DNA of 64,000 bases from an uncultured Alteromonadaceae bacterium (GTDB lineage Bacteria > Pseudomonadota > Gammaproteobacteria > Enterobacterales > Alteromonadaceae), in contig CANNDC010000004.1 of assembly GCA_947503265.1 (NCBI GenBank), positions 224,827 through 288,826 on the forward strand, in the 5' to 3' direction. The position numbers and the translations under genes were made by a program. Under the pieces are notes generated by a model, which saw only the letters and a list, made by a program, of their open reading frames with translations, searched no databases and was not told the origin of the DNA. Below are positions 26,151-34,775 of the stretch, piece after piece. Within the stretch, counting starts at the first letter, position 1. Each line of letters opens with the position of its first letter.

Positions 26151-26795
26151 ATGCGTCAACAAAATATAAATAAGCAAGGTCGAGTCGGCACTCAGAATAA
26201 ACAATTGATCCTTGCAGCTGCAGAACAAGAATTCGCTCAAAATGGTTATAAAGGAACTCGGATTCAGCAAGTAGCAGATCGTGCTAAATTGCCAAAAACT
26301 AACGTATTGTATTATTTTAAAACTAAAGAAGGACTTTACCTAGCCGTACTTGAAGAAATATTAGGTCTTTGGAATTCGGCGTTTGACCATGCAACTGAAG
26401 ATGATGATCCTGCAGAAGTACTTGCTCATTATATCTCTGAAAAAATGGAAGTTTCATACACTAAACCTGAAGCTTCAAAAATATTTGCCTTAGAGATAAT
26501 TAATGGTGCGCCAAATTTGACAGGGTTTTTCAAGGAACAGCATATCAAGTGGATGCAAGGACGAATTGATGTTATCCAATCTTGGATAGATAGTGGCAAG
26601 CTTTCTACAAACAATGCTTATTATTTCTTGTTCAACATATGGGCATGTTGTCAGCATTACGCAGATTTTTCGGCTCAGATTAGTCATTTGAGAGGGAGCG
26701 CTATGGATAGAACGGATTTCAATGACGCCACTAAGTCTCTGATTAAGCTTATTTTAAATGGTGGTGGTCTAGACGTACCTAAACAGTATCGTTAG
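26151..26795 (+). CDS. TetR-family regulator, RutR-like
   Basis: This 214-residue repressor has an N-terminal TetR helix-turn-helix (~residues 15-65, TRIQQVADRAKLPKTNVLYYFKTKEGLY) and a RutR-type C-terminal domain (WNSAFDHATEDDDPAEVLAHYI, FALEIINGAPNL, FFLFNIWACCQHYADF-like helices). RutR of E. coli responds to uracil and thymine and also controls purine degradation. The exact RutR consensus site in front of xdhA and the purine genes on both sides make local autorepression and control of xdhABC-hiuH-guaD likely. The effector here could be a pyrimidine or a purine. Confidence 0.88.
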   Translation: MRQQNINKQGRVGTQNKQLILAAAEQEFAQNGYKGTRIQQVADRAKLPKTNVLYYFKTKEGLYLAVLEEILGLWNSAFDHATEDDDPAEVLAHYISEKMEVSYTKPEASKIFALEIINGAPNLTGFFKEQHIKWMQGRIDVIQSWIDSGKLSTNNAYYFLFNIWACCQHYADFSAQISHLRGSAMDRTDFNDATKSLIKLILNGGGLDVPKQYR

Positions 26796-26810
26796 AGAAT
26801 GAAATAGCCT

Positions 26811-27713
26811 ATGACAAAATATCCTAGAGATCTTATTGGTTACGGAAACAACCCACCTAATGCAAATTGGCCACAAAAAGCTAAAATTGCAGTCCAATTC
26901 GTATTGAATTACGAGGAAGGCGCAGAAAACTGTGTATTACATGGTGATAAACAATCTGAAGTCTTTCTATCTGAAATTATAGGAGCACAAGCCTATAATG
27001 ACCGACACTTGAGCATGGAGTCATTGTATGAATATGGCAGCCGAGCAGGTTTTTGGCGTATTCATCGACTTTTCACCGAATACAATTTACCCCTCACAGT
27101 CTTTGGTGTCACGGCAGCATTGCAACGAAATCCTCAAGCAGTAGAATCCATGTTGAATGCTAATTGGGAAATCGCCAGCCATGCCATGCGATGGATCCAT
27201 TATCAAGATATGGATATTGCTAAAGAGAAACAGATGATGGAGGAATCGATTGAATTACACCAGAAACTGACCGGTTCGAAGCCGGCGGGCTGGTATACAG
27301 GAAGAACCAGTCCAAATACACTCGCGCTAGTAGCGGAAAGAGATGACCTGGTTTATTGCGCTGATTCTTATGCCGATGATCTGCCGTATTACGACTTGAA
27401 TTATGCTAAGCCATTATTGATTGTGCCTTATACCCTTGATACCAATGATATGCGGTTTGCGTCACCTCAGGGGTTTAATACCGGCGACGATTTCTTTCAT
27501 TATTTGAAAGATGCCTTCGACGTATTGTATATGGAAGGTGATACTCATCCAAAAATGTTGTCTATTGGTTTACATTGCAGAATCATAGGTCGGCCCGCTA
27601 GATTGGCGGCTCTTAAAAGGTTCATCGAATATATAAATCAACATGATTATGTATGGGTGTGCACAAGGGAACAAATTGCACGTCATTGGCAAACCCATTT
27701 CCCTCACGATTAA
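26811..27713 (+). CDS. puuE: Allantoinase PuuE (polysaccharide-deacetylase fold)
   Basis: This 300-residue cytoplasmic enzyme opens allantoin to allantoate. It belongs to the carbohydrate esterase 4-like family of cofactor-poor allantoinases, not the zinc amidohydrolases. Matching segments are YPRDLIGYGNNPP at the N-terminus, VQFVLNYEEGAENCVLHGD, GSRAGFWRIHRLF, EIASHAMRWIHYQ, GWYTGRTSPNT and LSIGLHCRIIGRPAR. It is 15 bases after the regulator gene and likely co-transcribed with it and with the deaminase. Confidence 0.94.
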   Translation: MTKYPRDLIGYGNNPPNANWPQKAKIAVQFVLNYEEGAENCVLHGDKQSEVFLSEIIGAQAYNDRHLSMESLYEYGSRAGFWRIHRLFTEYNLPLTVFGVTAALQRNPQAVESMLNANWEIASHAMRWIHYQDMDIAKEKQMMEESIELHQKLTGSKPAGWYTGRTSPNTLALVAERDDLVYCADSYADDLPYYDLNYAKPLLIVPYTLDTNDMRFASPQGFNTGDDFFHYLKDAFDVLYMEGDTHPKMLSIGLHCRIIGRPARLAALKRFIEYINQHDYVWVCTREQIARHWQTHFPHD

Positions 27714-27739
27714 TCTTACCATTCAGGAATCTTAAAACA

Positions 27740-28735
27740 ATGCTAGAAAATCTGATCAAATCAATGCCTAAAGCAGAACTTCATTTGCATATTGAAGGTA
27801 GCTTAGAGCCTGATTTAATGATGGAGCTAGCAAAAAAACATCAAGTTACGCTTCCTTACTCTAGCGTAGAAGAAGTGGCTGAAGCTTATCAGTTTGACAA
27901 TTTGCAGAGCTTCTTAGACCTATATTACTTAGGCGCTTCTGTGCTTGTCGACGAAAATGACTTTTTCCAATTGATGTGGCGATATTTATTAAAGTGTAAA
28001 GAAGATAACGTGGTGCATTGTGAAATCATGTTTGATCCTCAAACACATACTCAGCGTGGTATTGACTACGCTACATTTATGAATGGCTTCACGCGGGCAA
28101 TCCAAAAAGCAAAAGAGGAGTGGGGCCAGTCTAGTTACTTAATTTTGTCTTTCCTGCGCCACCTCAGTGAAGAACAGGCTTTGGAAACATTTGAACAAGC
28201 TAGACCGTATTTACATTTATGCAAAGCGGTTGGATTAGATAGCTCTGAAAAAGGTAATCCGCCTGAAAAATTTGCGCGTGTTTTTGAGAAAGCATCGAAC
28301 TTAGGCCTTAAAAAGGTGGCACACGCAGGCGAAGAAGGGCCACCAGATTACATATGGAATTCATTAAATATTCTTGGAGTAGACCGCATTGATCATGGTG
28401 TGCGTTGTGTTGAAGACAGTGAGCTTATGGCGTATTTAATAGAGCACCAGATACCCCTAACGGTTTGTCCTCTGTCTAACATTAAGCTTTGTGTCTTCGA
28501 TACAATGTCAGACCACAATATAGTTGAGTTACTCAATCACAATCTGAAAGTTACCATTAATGCAGATGACCCCAGCTATTTTGGTGGTTACCTAAATGAT
28601 AATTTTTTATCAGTTTATCGATCCCTTGGTTTGTCTAAAGATCAAATTATCCAATTAGCAATCAATAGTTTTGAAGCGAGCTTTTTACCAGAGTCAAATA
28701 AGCAGTATTGGTGTCAAAGATTGAATTCTTTGTAG
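27740..28735 (+). CDS. Adenine deaminase (adenosine deaminase-like family)
   Basis: A 331-residue zinc hydrolase from ATG 27740, preceded by AGGA; the frame is open upstream into puuE but that part is not family-like. Metal and catalytic motifs are KAELHLHIEGSLEP (HxH), VAHAGEEGPPDY, IDHGVRC and NADDPSYFGGYL. The short, LDLYYLGASVL-containing pattern fits the microbial AAH1-type adenine deaminases better than classical adenosine deaminase. By context it turns adenine into hypoxanthine, feeding XdhAB. Adenosine specificity cannot be excluded. Confidence 0.85.
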   Translation: MLENLIKSMPKAELHLHIEGSLEPDLMMELAKKHQVTLPYSSVEEVAEAYQFDNLQSFLDLYYLGASVLVDENDFFQLMWRYLLKCKEDNVVHCEIMFDPQTHTQRGIDYATFMNGFTRAIQKAKEEWGQSSYLILSFLRHLSEEQALETFEQARPYLHLCKAVGLDSSEKGNPPEKFARVFEKASNLGLKKVAHAGEEGPPDYIWNSLNILGVDRIDHGVRCVEDSELMAYLIEHQIPLTVCPLSNIKLCVFDTMSDHNIVELLNHNLKVTINADDPSYFGGYLNDNFLSVYRSLGLSKDQIIQLAINSFEASFLPESNKQYWCQRLNSL

Positions 28736-28768
28736 CGTTTGCTTGATCATTCACAATGGTTATTTGAA

Positions 28769-29356
28769 CTAATCGCGAGTCATTTTAGTGATGAGTTCCA
28801 TGTGCATTGGGAAGTCTAATTGTAACGCCTCTCGCTCAGCCAATTGCATATCTTCATATTCAAAGCCTGGGGCGACAGCTTCTCCTAAGAGTCCATAGCC
28901 AAATATGGCATTAGAAGCCAGTTCAGATGCTTTCCAAACACCTCCTTCAACAACAAATTGATATTCGTGGCCTGACAGCACATCAGGACCTAGAATTTTA
29001 GTCTCTAGTCTTCCGTCAGGATGAATTAGAAAGTATGTGATTGGATCACCTCCGTGAAAATAATGCATGATATCTGAGGTGTTTCTATGGAAATGACCAA
29101 TCGGAGAATCTGCTGTGAGTAAATAATAGATGGAGGTCAGCGTAACCCTTTCTCCTTTCTCTGTGTCAATCATATGACGACCATCTGCTTTGAAGGTTTG
29201 TTTAAAGTAACCTCCTTCAACATGAGCTTCTAATTCTAATGCTTCAACAAGTTGTTGAATGGAAACGTTATCTGATGGTTGCATTGAAATGTCCTCTGAA
29301 GATGGATAACAGGAAATCAGGCTCGCTGCCGCTATAATGAGTAGGATTTGTCGCAT
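28769..29356 (-). CDS. DUF985 cupin protein with a lipoprotein signal
   Basis: A 195-residue protein with a DUF985-type cupin domain (residues ~33-170). Conserved segments are LEAHVEGGYFKQTF, TSIYYLLTADSPIGHFHRN, DIMHYFHGGDPI, and FGYGLLGEAVAPGFEYEDM. Unlike most family members, which are cytoplasmic, it begins with a signal ending in the lipobox LISC (C16), so it should be a lipoprotein. Biochemical function of DUF985 is not known to me; the histidines could bind metal. It is convergent with the adenine deaminase gene. Confidence 0.82.
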   Translation of the reverse strand: MRQILLIIAAASLISCYPSSEDISMQPSDNVSIQQLVEALELEAHVEGGYFKQTFKADGRHMIDTEKGERVTLTSIYYLLTADSPIGHFHRNTSDIMHYFHGGDPITYFLIHPDGRLETKILGPDVLSGHEYQFVVEGGVWKASELASNAIFGYGLLGEAVAPGFEYEDMQLAEREALQLDFPMHMELITKMTRD

Positions 29357-29681
29357 CGGGTGTCTTACTCCAATGGTATTAATTAACTATCTCGCATTAA
29401 AGCATAATTCATTCATTGTGAAACTAATTCGGGAAAATTTTGATTAATCGGCTAGTACTAATAAGAGAAAGTGACTTCTTCACAAAGACCAAAATTTAAA
29501 TTTCAAAGAAAAACCTAATCATAGAGGACGAAAACAATTAAGCCATGTAACGATCAATAACATGTTGGGTTTGTTGAGTGACATTTAGCAAATTACGGTA
29601 TTTATCATTATTACTCTAGTTAAAATTATTATAATCTTTTCAACAAATTCAGCCCGCTAACTAAATACAAAAGGAAAAATA
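29357..29681. other. Divergent intergenic region, DUF985 gene / sulfurtransferase
   Basis: About 325 bases, AT-rich. A perfect TATAAT occurs at 29630-29635, about 50 bases before the sulfurtransferase start, but no matching -35 box at correct spacing, so the promoter is only tentative. AAAGGAAAAA before the ATG at 29682 is the Shine-Dalgarno. No RNA or small gene seen. Confidence 0.45.
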
Positions 29682-30545
29682 ATGCCACAAAGTCAATCAG
29701 CTTTAATTGATCCTGTCACGCTGAAAGATTTGCAGTCAAAAGATAATGTGGTTGTGCTCTTTACGGAGATGGTGAATCCGGTGAACCCAGGCGTAACCAA
29801 CCCTTTTAATTGCTACATTCCTAACTCTATTTTGTTTGATTTTGAAGGCGAATTTTGCGACAAATCTGCTAATCAACCCCATACACTTCCATCTGCAGAA
29901 GAATTCGCCGCTAAGGTTGTTGAATTGGGTATCGATAATCAATCTACGATAGTGGTTTACGATGCTCAAAATATGTTTTGTTCACCCAGAGTTTGGTGGA
30001 TGTTCAAAGTCATGGGGCACGAGAACGTATTTGTGTTAAATGGCGGGCTATCGAGTTGGATAAAGTCTGATTTTGAGACAACGCCATCGCTTTCAAAACC
30101 ATCTCAAAACCAAAAAACACAAGGTGCATTCTTAGCTAATTTTCAAACACATTTATTTGTCAATAAACAAGATTTGTTGGCGCAGATTAATCGACATGAG
30201 GTGGGTGTTATTGATGCTCGTTCCCTAGAACGATTCTTAGGGAAAGCACCGGAACCAAGAAAGGGCGTGCGTTCTGGTCATATTCCAAACGCAAAGTGCT
30301 TACCTTATGGCAATTTAATTGATGGCAATGCTTTTATCGATTCAAAAAAACTGGCCGCCTGTTTCAAAAAATTAGATTTTGACGTTAAAAACAAATTGAT
30401 ATTTAGCTGTGGCTCTGGGGTGACAGCTTGTGTTCTAGCCCTTGCTGCTTATGAAATTGGTGTAAAAAACTGGGCGGTTTATGATGGTTCCTGGACCGAG
30501 TGGGGATCTGATCTTGAATTGCCTGTGTCGCTTTCTAGCGACTGA
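29682..30545 (+). CDS. sseA: 3-mercaptopyruvate sulfurtransferase (two-domain rhodanese)
   Basis: This 287-residue protein has two rhodanese domains (~8-135 and ~160-285). The active-site loop is CGSGVTAC with the nucleophile C243, the loop sequence typical of 3-mercaptopyruvate sulfurtransferases rather than thiosulfate-specific rhodaneses. The N-terminal domain keeps VVYDAQNMFCSPRVWWMFKVMGH and NGGLSSW. No signal peptide, so cytoplasmic. Last gene before the contractile injection system, with no obvious relation to it. Confidence 0.87.
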   Translation: MPQSQSALIDPVTLKDLQSKDNVVVLFTEMVNPVNPGVTNPFNCYIPNSILFDFEGEFCDKSANQPHTLPSAEEFAAKVVELGIDNQSTIVVYDAQNMFCSPRVWWMFKVMGHENVFVLNGGLSSWIKSDFETTPSLSKPSQNQKTQGAFLANFQTHLFVNKQDLLAQINRHEVGVIDARSLERFLGKAPEPRKGVRSGHIPNAKCLPYGNLIDGNAFIDSKKLAACFKKLDFDVKNKLIFSCGSGVTACVLALAAYEIGVKNWAVYDGSWTEWGSDLELPVSLSSD

Positions 30546-30585
30546 TTTTTAAACAATTTTTATTAAAAAAAATTATTCCTTCTCC

Positions 30586-30613
30586 TTGATTTTGCAAAAA
30601 CCTAGACTAGTAT
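30586..30613 (+). promoter_or_regulatory. Candidate promoter of the eCIS operon
   Basis: TTGATT (30586-30591), 16-base spacer, TAGTAT (30608-30613). It would give a leader of about 230 bases before the first gene. Plausible sigma-70 match, not unique in this AT-rich stretch. Confidence 0.45.
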
Positions 30614-30733
30614 TTGTACAGTGTGGCTAATTATTAGTCTGAATATACTGATATGGAATTCTGTATTCACGTCCTGTTTTTATCTCGTATTTAGATAGTA
30701 AATATTTAAGCTCAATTTCTTAGTATGTTGAAT

Positions 30734-30761
30734 CCCAATCGCAATTTGTATTGCGAGTGGG
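30734..30761 (+). promoter_or_regulatory. Stable hairpin in the eCIS leader
   Basis: CCCAATCGCAAT (30734-30745) pairs with ATTGCGAGTGGG (30750-30761) around the loop TTGT, 11 of 12 positions paired. No T tract follows, so it is not a classical terminator. It may be an RNA control or protein-binding element. Confidence 0.55.
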
Positions 30762-30848
30762 GTAGTCGATCCTGTCATTCAGGCAATTAAGAAATCTTTG
30801 TAACAACGAATTGATAATGGAATAGTCAATGAAAATAAGCAGAGTGAC

Positions 30849-31460
30849 ATGGCTGATTTTGCATCAGTAGCAGCTGTAGGTAGCAGTTTAGTGCGGTTTT
30901 TAACCCACTGCTTCGAACAACAACAACCGATCCCCAGCGGCGGGACAAACTCGACTGACACTTCAGTTATATTGGTTAGGACTGAAGATCTCAATATGGA
31001 AGACAGTCCTCTAATTACCTTACCTTGCCTAGCCATCTTTTTGTATCGTGTCGATGTCAATAATACCACGAGGGCTTCTATCGCCAGGACTGCCAGCGCT
31101 AAAGGCCAAGCTCATACTCCTCTTGAATTTCATTACTTAATGATTCCTTGTGGTACGACAGCCGAACAAGAATATCGGATTTTGGGGCGCACAATTCAAT
31201 GCATAGAAGATACGCCCATATTAACAGGACCTATGTTAGACCCAGTCACGAATTGGTCTCCTAACGACAGTATTCAACTATGTATGGAGGAGTTGTCCAC
31301 TGAGGACCTGATGAGAATTTTCGATTCTCTTCCCATCGATTACAAACTTTGTATGCCTTATATGGCGAAAGTGCTTGTTATGCATGGTCGTAGACAAGAA
31401 AACTTACGTGAAGTTAGTCGTTCGGATCAAATTCTGACTAGCAAGGTGAGTTTGCCATGA
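30849..31460 (+). CDS. eCIS cap / tube-terminator protein (DUF4255, Pvc16/Afp16 family)
   Basis: A 203-residue protein with the DUF4255 N-terminal domain: FASVAAVGSSLVRFLTHCFEQ, then the ITLPCLAIFLYRVDVNNTTR strand, PLEFHYLMIPCGTTAEQEYRILGRTIQCIEDTPILTG. In PVC and Afp the homologue caps and length-terminates the tube and sheath. It is the first gene of the cluster, whereas it is last in Photorhabdus PVCs; other marine and cyanobacterial-type eCIS clusters also place it first. Its stop overlaps the next start (ATGA). Confidence 0.88.
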   Translation: MADFASVAAVGSSLVRFLTHCFEQQQPIPSGGTNSTDTSVILVRTEDLNMEDSPLITLPCLAIFLYRVDVNNTTRASIARTASAKGQAHTPLEFHYLMIPCGTTAEQEYRILGRTIQCIEDTPILTGPMLDPVTNWSPNDSIQLCMEELSTEDLMRIFDSLPIDYKLCMPYMAKVLVMHGRRQENLREVSRSDQILTSKVSLP

Positions 31461-32260
31461 CAACCACATTAAATAGCATGGGAATTACGGTCACAAAACG
31501 GCTGCAATTAGGAATATTGCCTGTTGATGCATTGCAAAGAAGTGATTTGGTGTTTCCTATCAATCTTGATGTTGATTCACCGCAAAATATTGCACTCAAT
31601 CGTCATCCTTCAGGTCGATCTTCACTCGCTTATCAAGTAGGTTTAACTGATCGACTTGAGTTTAGAATATTTGATTTACATCGCCGCTATATACCTAGAA
31701 AGCTGTCTGTTCCGTTGGTCACCTTGGCAGAGATATTGGCCACTGAGCAAAGCGAGGCAGCCGACTACCTAATTTCAAGAGTTCGACACCCTGTTTTATT
31801 CCCAGGAGCAAATTACCCTGTTTCAGGCAGAACCACAGGGTTGCGCGGCCGAATCGTTTTAGCTGGAACGCCGGTAAGATGGGCATTTATCGAAATGATT
31901 TCACCTACAAATCCCGCGCAAGTGATTGCTAGAGCAAGGGGAGATGATAGAGGAGAGTTCTTATTAGTCATTCCACCAGCGGCTGTGCCAGCAGTCAGTT
32001 TGAGTGACACCGTCAGTTTTGACCTTAGAGTTTTTGCAAGACCTAGTCCACTGGCGCCTACAAGTAACGCTCTTCAAGATCCGCTATGGGATCTTCCAAC
32101 TGAACAAGTAATAGCAATGGCAGCAGATGACCCAGTGTCTTCTGGAGAAACTATCCCAACAGAATATGTTGCGTCTCAAGATTTAATATCAGTCAATTTT
32201 GAATTAACCAATATGTTATCCAGTCATGATGTTAATGACATTGTTTTTAATCCACCTTAA
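31457..32260 (+). CDS. eCIS-associated protein with carboxypeptidase-regulatory-like domain
   Basis: A 267-residue protein with no signal peptide. Residues ~120-195 look like a carboxypeptidase-regulatory-like/Ig-type beta sandwich (GLRGRIVLAGTPVRWAFIEMI ... ARGDDRGEFLLVIPP). The N-terminal ~110 residues (LEFRIFDLHRRYIPRKLSVPLVTL) are unrecognised. It is translationally coupled to the DUF4255 gene, so a role at the apical end (cap adaptor or similar) is a reasonable guess, but unproven. I know of no activity for it. Confidence 0.6.
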   Translation: MTTTLNSMGITVTKRLQLGILPVDALQRSDLVFPINLDVDSPQNIALNRHPSGRSSLAYQVGLTDRLEFRIFDLHRRYIPRKLSVPLVTLAEILATEQSEAADYLISRVRHPVLFPGANYPVSGRTTGLRGRIVLAGTPVRWAFIEMISPTNPAQVIARARGDDRGEFLLVIPPAAVPAVSLSDTVSFDLRVFARPSPLAPTSNALQDPLWDLPTEQVIAMAADDPVSSGETIPTEYVASQDLISVNFELTNMLSSHDVNDIVFNPP

Positions 32261-32352
32261 ACAGTTGAGTCCATCTTTAGCTGAGTGACACAGAAAAATT
32301 GTTTAAGAATAAACATGTCGGCAACATCCGACAGCATAGGAGAGAAAGAGCC

Positions 32353-34257
32353 ATGCCAGAATATCTAGCCCCAGGCGTCTTTGTAGAGGAAGTGAGTTTT
32401 CGTTCTAAGTCCATTGAAGGTGTGCCCACCAGTACCACTGGTTTTGCCGGAATGGCTAAGTGGGGTCCTGTTTGCTACCGAGAACAAGGTATACAAGGAC
32501 CAACATCTTGTGAGCCACGATTGATTACCAGCTTCACAGAATTTGAACGTGTTTACGGTGGTTTGGAAAACGTGCAGATAGATGCAGGTGGCACTACTGC
32601 TCCACGTTTACCTTACTTATCTCACAGTGCCAGAGCTTTCTTTGAAAATGGTGGAAAACGACTATACGTTTCTCGTGTATTTGCGCCCACAACTGGATTT
32701 GATTCAGCTAATGCAGACACTGCAGCAGATGCATGGGGTATAGCGAGAACAGCTATTCCTATAGCCGATAATCCGGACGCATTATTTCAAGCTCGATGGC
32801 CCGGAGAAATGGGTAATATGTTCGTCAAAGTGTTTGTCAGTCGCGGAAAAAACATAGCGTATGACAATACAGATCTTACCCTCACTCAAGTGCGTGGCGT
32901 GCAGCCCGGTGCCGTGCTAGAAGTCATTGCCGCAGGAAATACGCCTCCAGTTGGGAATATGCCCCTTGACGATACCACTCTGAGAGTTTTAGCGGTTGAT
33001 GCTGATGGAGTGCAAACCTTTGTTTCTGCGAACGATGGAACAGAAATTCCTCTTAATAGTGACGATGTTGTGCAACACATACAACTCCGTGTACAGGTTA
33101 CCATTGGCAGTCGTATTGAAGATTATGGCGATATGGCGGGGGATGAAAGCCAAAAACGATACATTGGCAGAATACTGGATAGAGATGATCCAGAAGATGA
33201 AGACTGTCCAGTTTGGTTTAATTGGCAAGCAGGTGCAGGAAATCTTTTTGCTCCAGCGCAACTCATGTTTGATTTACGCGGCACTACTCCTGAAGACCAA
33301 ATATATGGCTTTAGGTTAGCTAACGGACATGATGGCACCTTAATAAGCCCAGATGATTTAACCGGTATGGCTGCTGATCCCGACGATCCTGATGCTAAAG
33401 CGACAGGACTTGAAGCACTCGCTGAAGTTGAAGATATAGCGATTGTCGCTGCGCCTGATACTGGCGATATGGGAGGTGATACCTTGTCTCGCGTTGCCGC
33501 TCAGAATCTAGTATCCCATGCAGAGCGTGAAAAATATCGAATCGCGGTCGTAGACGGACCAATCGGTAGCTCTATGAATGAAATTAGAGATTTTAGAGCG
33601 CAGTTTGACAGCAAATATGCTGCTATTTACTACCCTTGGATCAATATCTTCGATCCAAACGAACGATTCTCTCAAGGTACTCCACCTAAACAAATAGCAT
33701 TACCTCCAAGCGGCTTTGTAACTGGCATTTATGCACGCAATGACGTCGAGCGAGGTGTTCATAAGGCGCCAGCAAATGAGGTGATTCGTGGACTGACCAA
33801 GTTTGAGTTAAACATTAATAAACCGCGGCAAGAAGTGATTAATCCCGAAGGTATCAATGCGCTCAGGTTTTTTGAGGGACGAGGATTCAGAGTCTGGGGC
33901 GCTCGCACTATGAGTTCTGACCCTGAATGGAAATACGTCAATGTTCGTCGACTGTTTATCTTTATTGAAAACTCTATAGATAGAAGCAGCCAGTGGGCCG
34001 TATTTGAACCCAATAATCAGATTCTATGGGACAACATTCGTCGTATGGTTGAAGACTTTTTACTGGTGCTATGGAGAGACGGAGCCTTGTTGGGGGCCAA
34101 ACCAGAAGATGCATTTTTTGTACGTTGTGACCGAACGACTATGACACAAAATGATTTAGACAATGGACGTTTAGTTTGTCTGGTAGGTATAGCGCCAGTA
34201 AAACCAGCAGAATTTGTGATATTCCGTATTGGCCAATTTACCGCTGATGCCAACTAG
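32353..34257 (+). CDS. eCIS tail sheath protein 1
   Basis: A 634-residue contractile sheath subunit. The start is ATG 32353, with AGGAGAG just upstream; the frame is open from 32299 but that part is not sheath-like. N-terminal MPEYLAPGVFVEEVSF is the classical sheath start that forms the handshake strands, followed by PTSTTGFAGMAKWGP. The C-terminal subtilisin-like sheath core contains GFVTGIYARNDVERGVHKAPANEVIRG, FEGRGFRVWGARTMSSDPEWKYVNVRRLFIFIENSI. It should surround the tube and contract to drive injection. Confidence 0.95.
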   Translation: MPEYLAPGVFVEEVSFRSKSIEGVPTSTTGFAGMAKWGPVCYREQGIQGPTSCEPRLITSFTEFERVYGGLENVQIDAGGTTAPRLPYLSHSARAFFENGGKRLYVSRVFAPTTGFDSANADTAADAWGIARTAIPIADNPDALFQARWPGEMGNMFVKVFVSRGKNIAYDNTDLTLTQVRGVQPGAVLEVIAAGNTPPVGNMPLDDTTLRVLAVDADGVQTFVSANDGTEIPLNSDDVVQHIQLRVQVTIGSRIEDYGDMAGDESQKRYIGRILDRDDPEDEDCPVWFNWQAGAGNLFAPAQLMFDLRGTTPEDQIYGFRLANGHDGTLISPDDLTGMAADPDDPDAKATGLEALAEVEDIAIVAAPDTGDMGGDTLSRVAAQNLVSHAEREKYRIAVVDGPIGSSMNEIRDFRAQFDSKYAAIYYPWINIFDPNERFSQGTPPKQIALPPSGFVTGIYARNDVERGVHKAPANEVIRGLTKFELNINKPRQEVINPEGINALRFFEGRGFRVWGARTMSSDPEWKYVNVRRLFIFIENSIDRSSQWAVFEPNNQILWDNIRRMVEDFLLVLWRDGALLGAKPEDAFFVRCDRTTMTQNDLDNGRLVCLVGIAPVKPAEFVIFRIGQFTADAN

Positions 34258-34323
34258 GGGCTGTTGAAATATACAGCAAAGGTCAACAGACCCTAATTAA
34301 ATAAATAGCAAGAGGATTTAAAT

Positions 34324-34773
34324 ATGGCGACATTTAGAGAAGATCCATACAGCGCCTTTAACTTTTTAGTCTCGCTGAATGATGGAACAGAAAACGAATT
34401 AGTCGGTGGGTTTTCAGACGTGAGTGGTCTAGGAATGGAGGTAAGTTACGCCGAATATCGCAATGGTAATGAAAAATTTAATACCGTTAGAAAAGTAGCG
34501 AATACCTATAAGGTTGATGACATTACCCTAAAAAGAGGATTGATAGGAAACATAGCTCTATGGGATTGGCTTAAAAATGTTAGCGCGGGTGCCCATGAAC
34601 CTCGATTGGTGGTCATTACCTTGCTTGATGAAGCTAGAAATGCTGTTGCCAGTTGGGAGCTTAGACGAGCTCAGCCAAAAAAATGGACCGGCCCTACACT
34701 GGCTTCCAAAGGTGGGGGAGAAGTGGCTATGGAAGAGCTTAGCCTAGTTTGTGAAGACTGTACTTACAAATAA
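34324..34773 (+). CDS. eCIS inner tube protein 1 (gp19/Hcp-like)
   Basis: A 149-residue tail tube subunit, length typical for Afp1/Pvc1. Family marks are DPYSAFNFLVSLNDG, GFSDVSGLGMEVSYAEYRNGNE, VDDITLKRGLIGNIALWDWL, WELRRAQPKKWTGPTLASKGGGEVAMEELSLVCE. Hexameric rings of it stack into the injection tube. It lies between the two sheath genes, 64 bases after the first, with AAGAGG before the start. Confidence 0.95.
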   Translation: MATFREDPYSAFNFLVSLNDGTENELVGGFSDVSGLGMEVSYAEYRNGNEKFNTVRKVANTYKVDDITLKRGLIGNIALWDWLKNVSAGAHEPRLVVITLLDEARNAVASWELRRAQPKKWTGPTLASKGGGEVAMEELSLVCEDCTYK

Positions 34774-34775
34774 TC

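Larger units (their letters stand above)
30546..30848. other. Leader region before the contractile injection operon
   Basis: About 303 bases hold a candidate promoter (30586-30613) and a stable leader hairpin (30734-30761). No further gene on the plus strand. This is probably the control region for the whole 30-kb cluster. Confidence 0.5.

Noticed and set aside
30779..31069. 96-codon minus-strand frame over the start of the eCIS operon
   Set aside because: Overlaps the DUF4255 gene, has no recognisable domain or Shine-Dalgarno.
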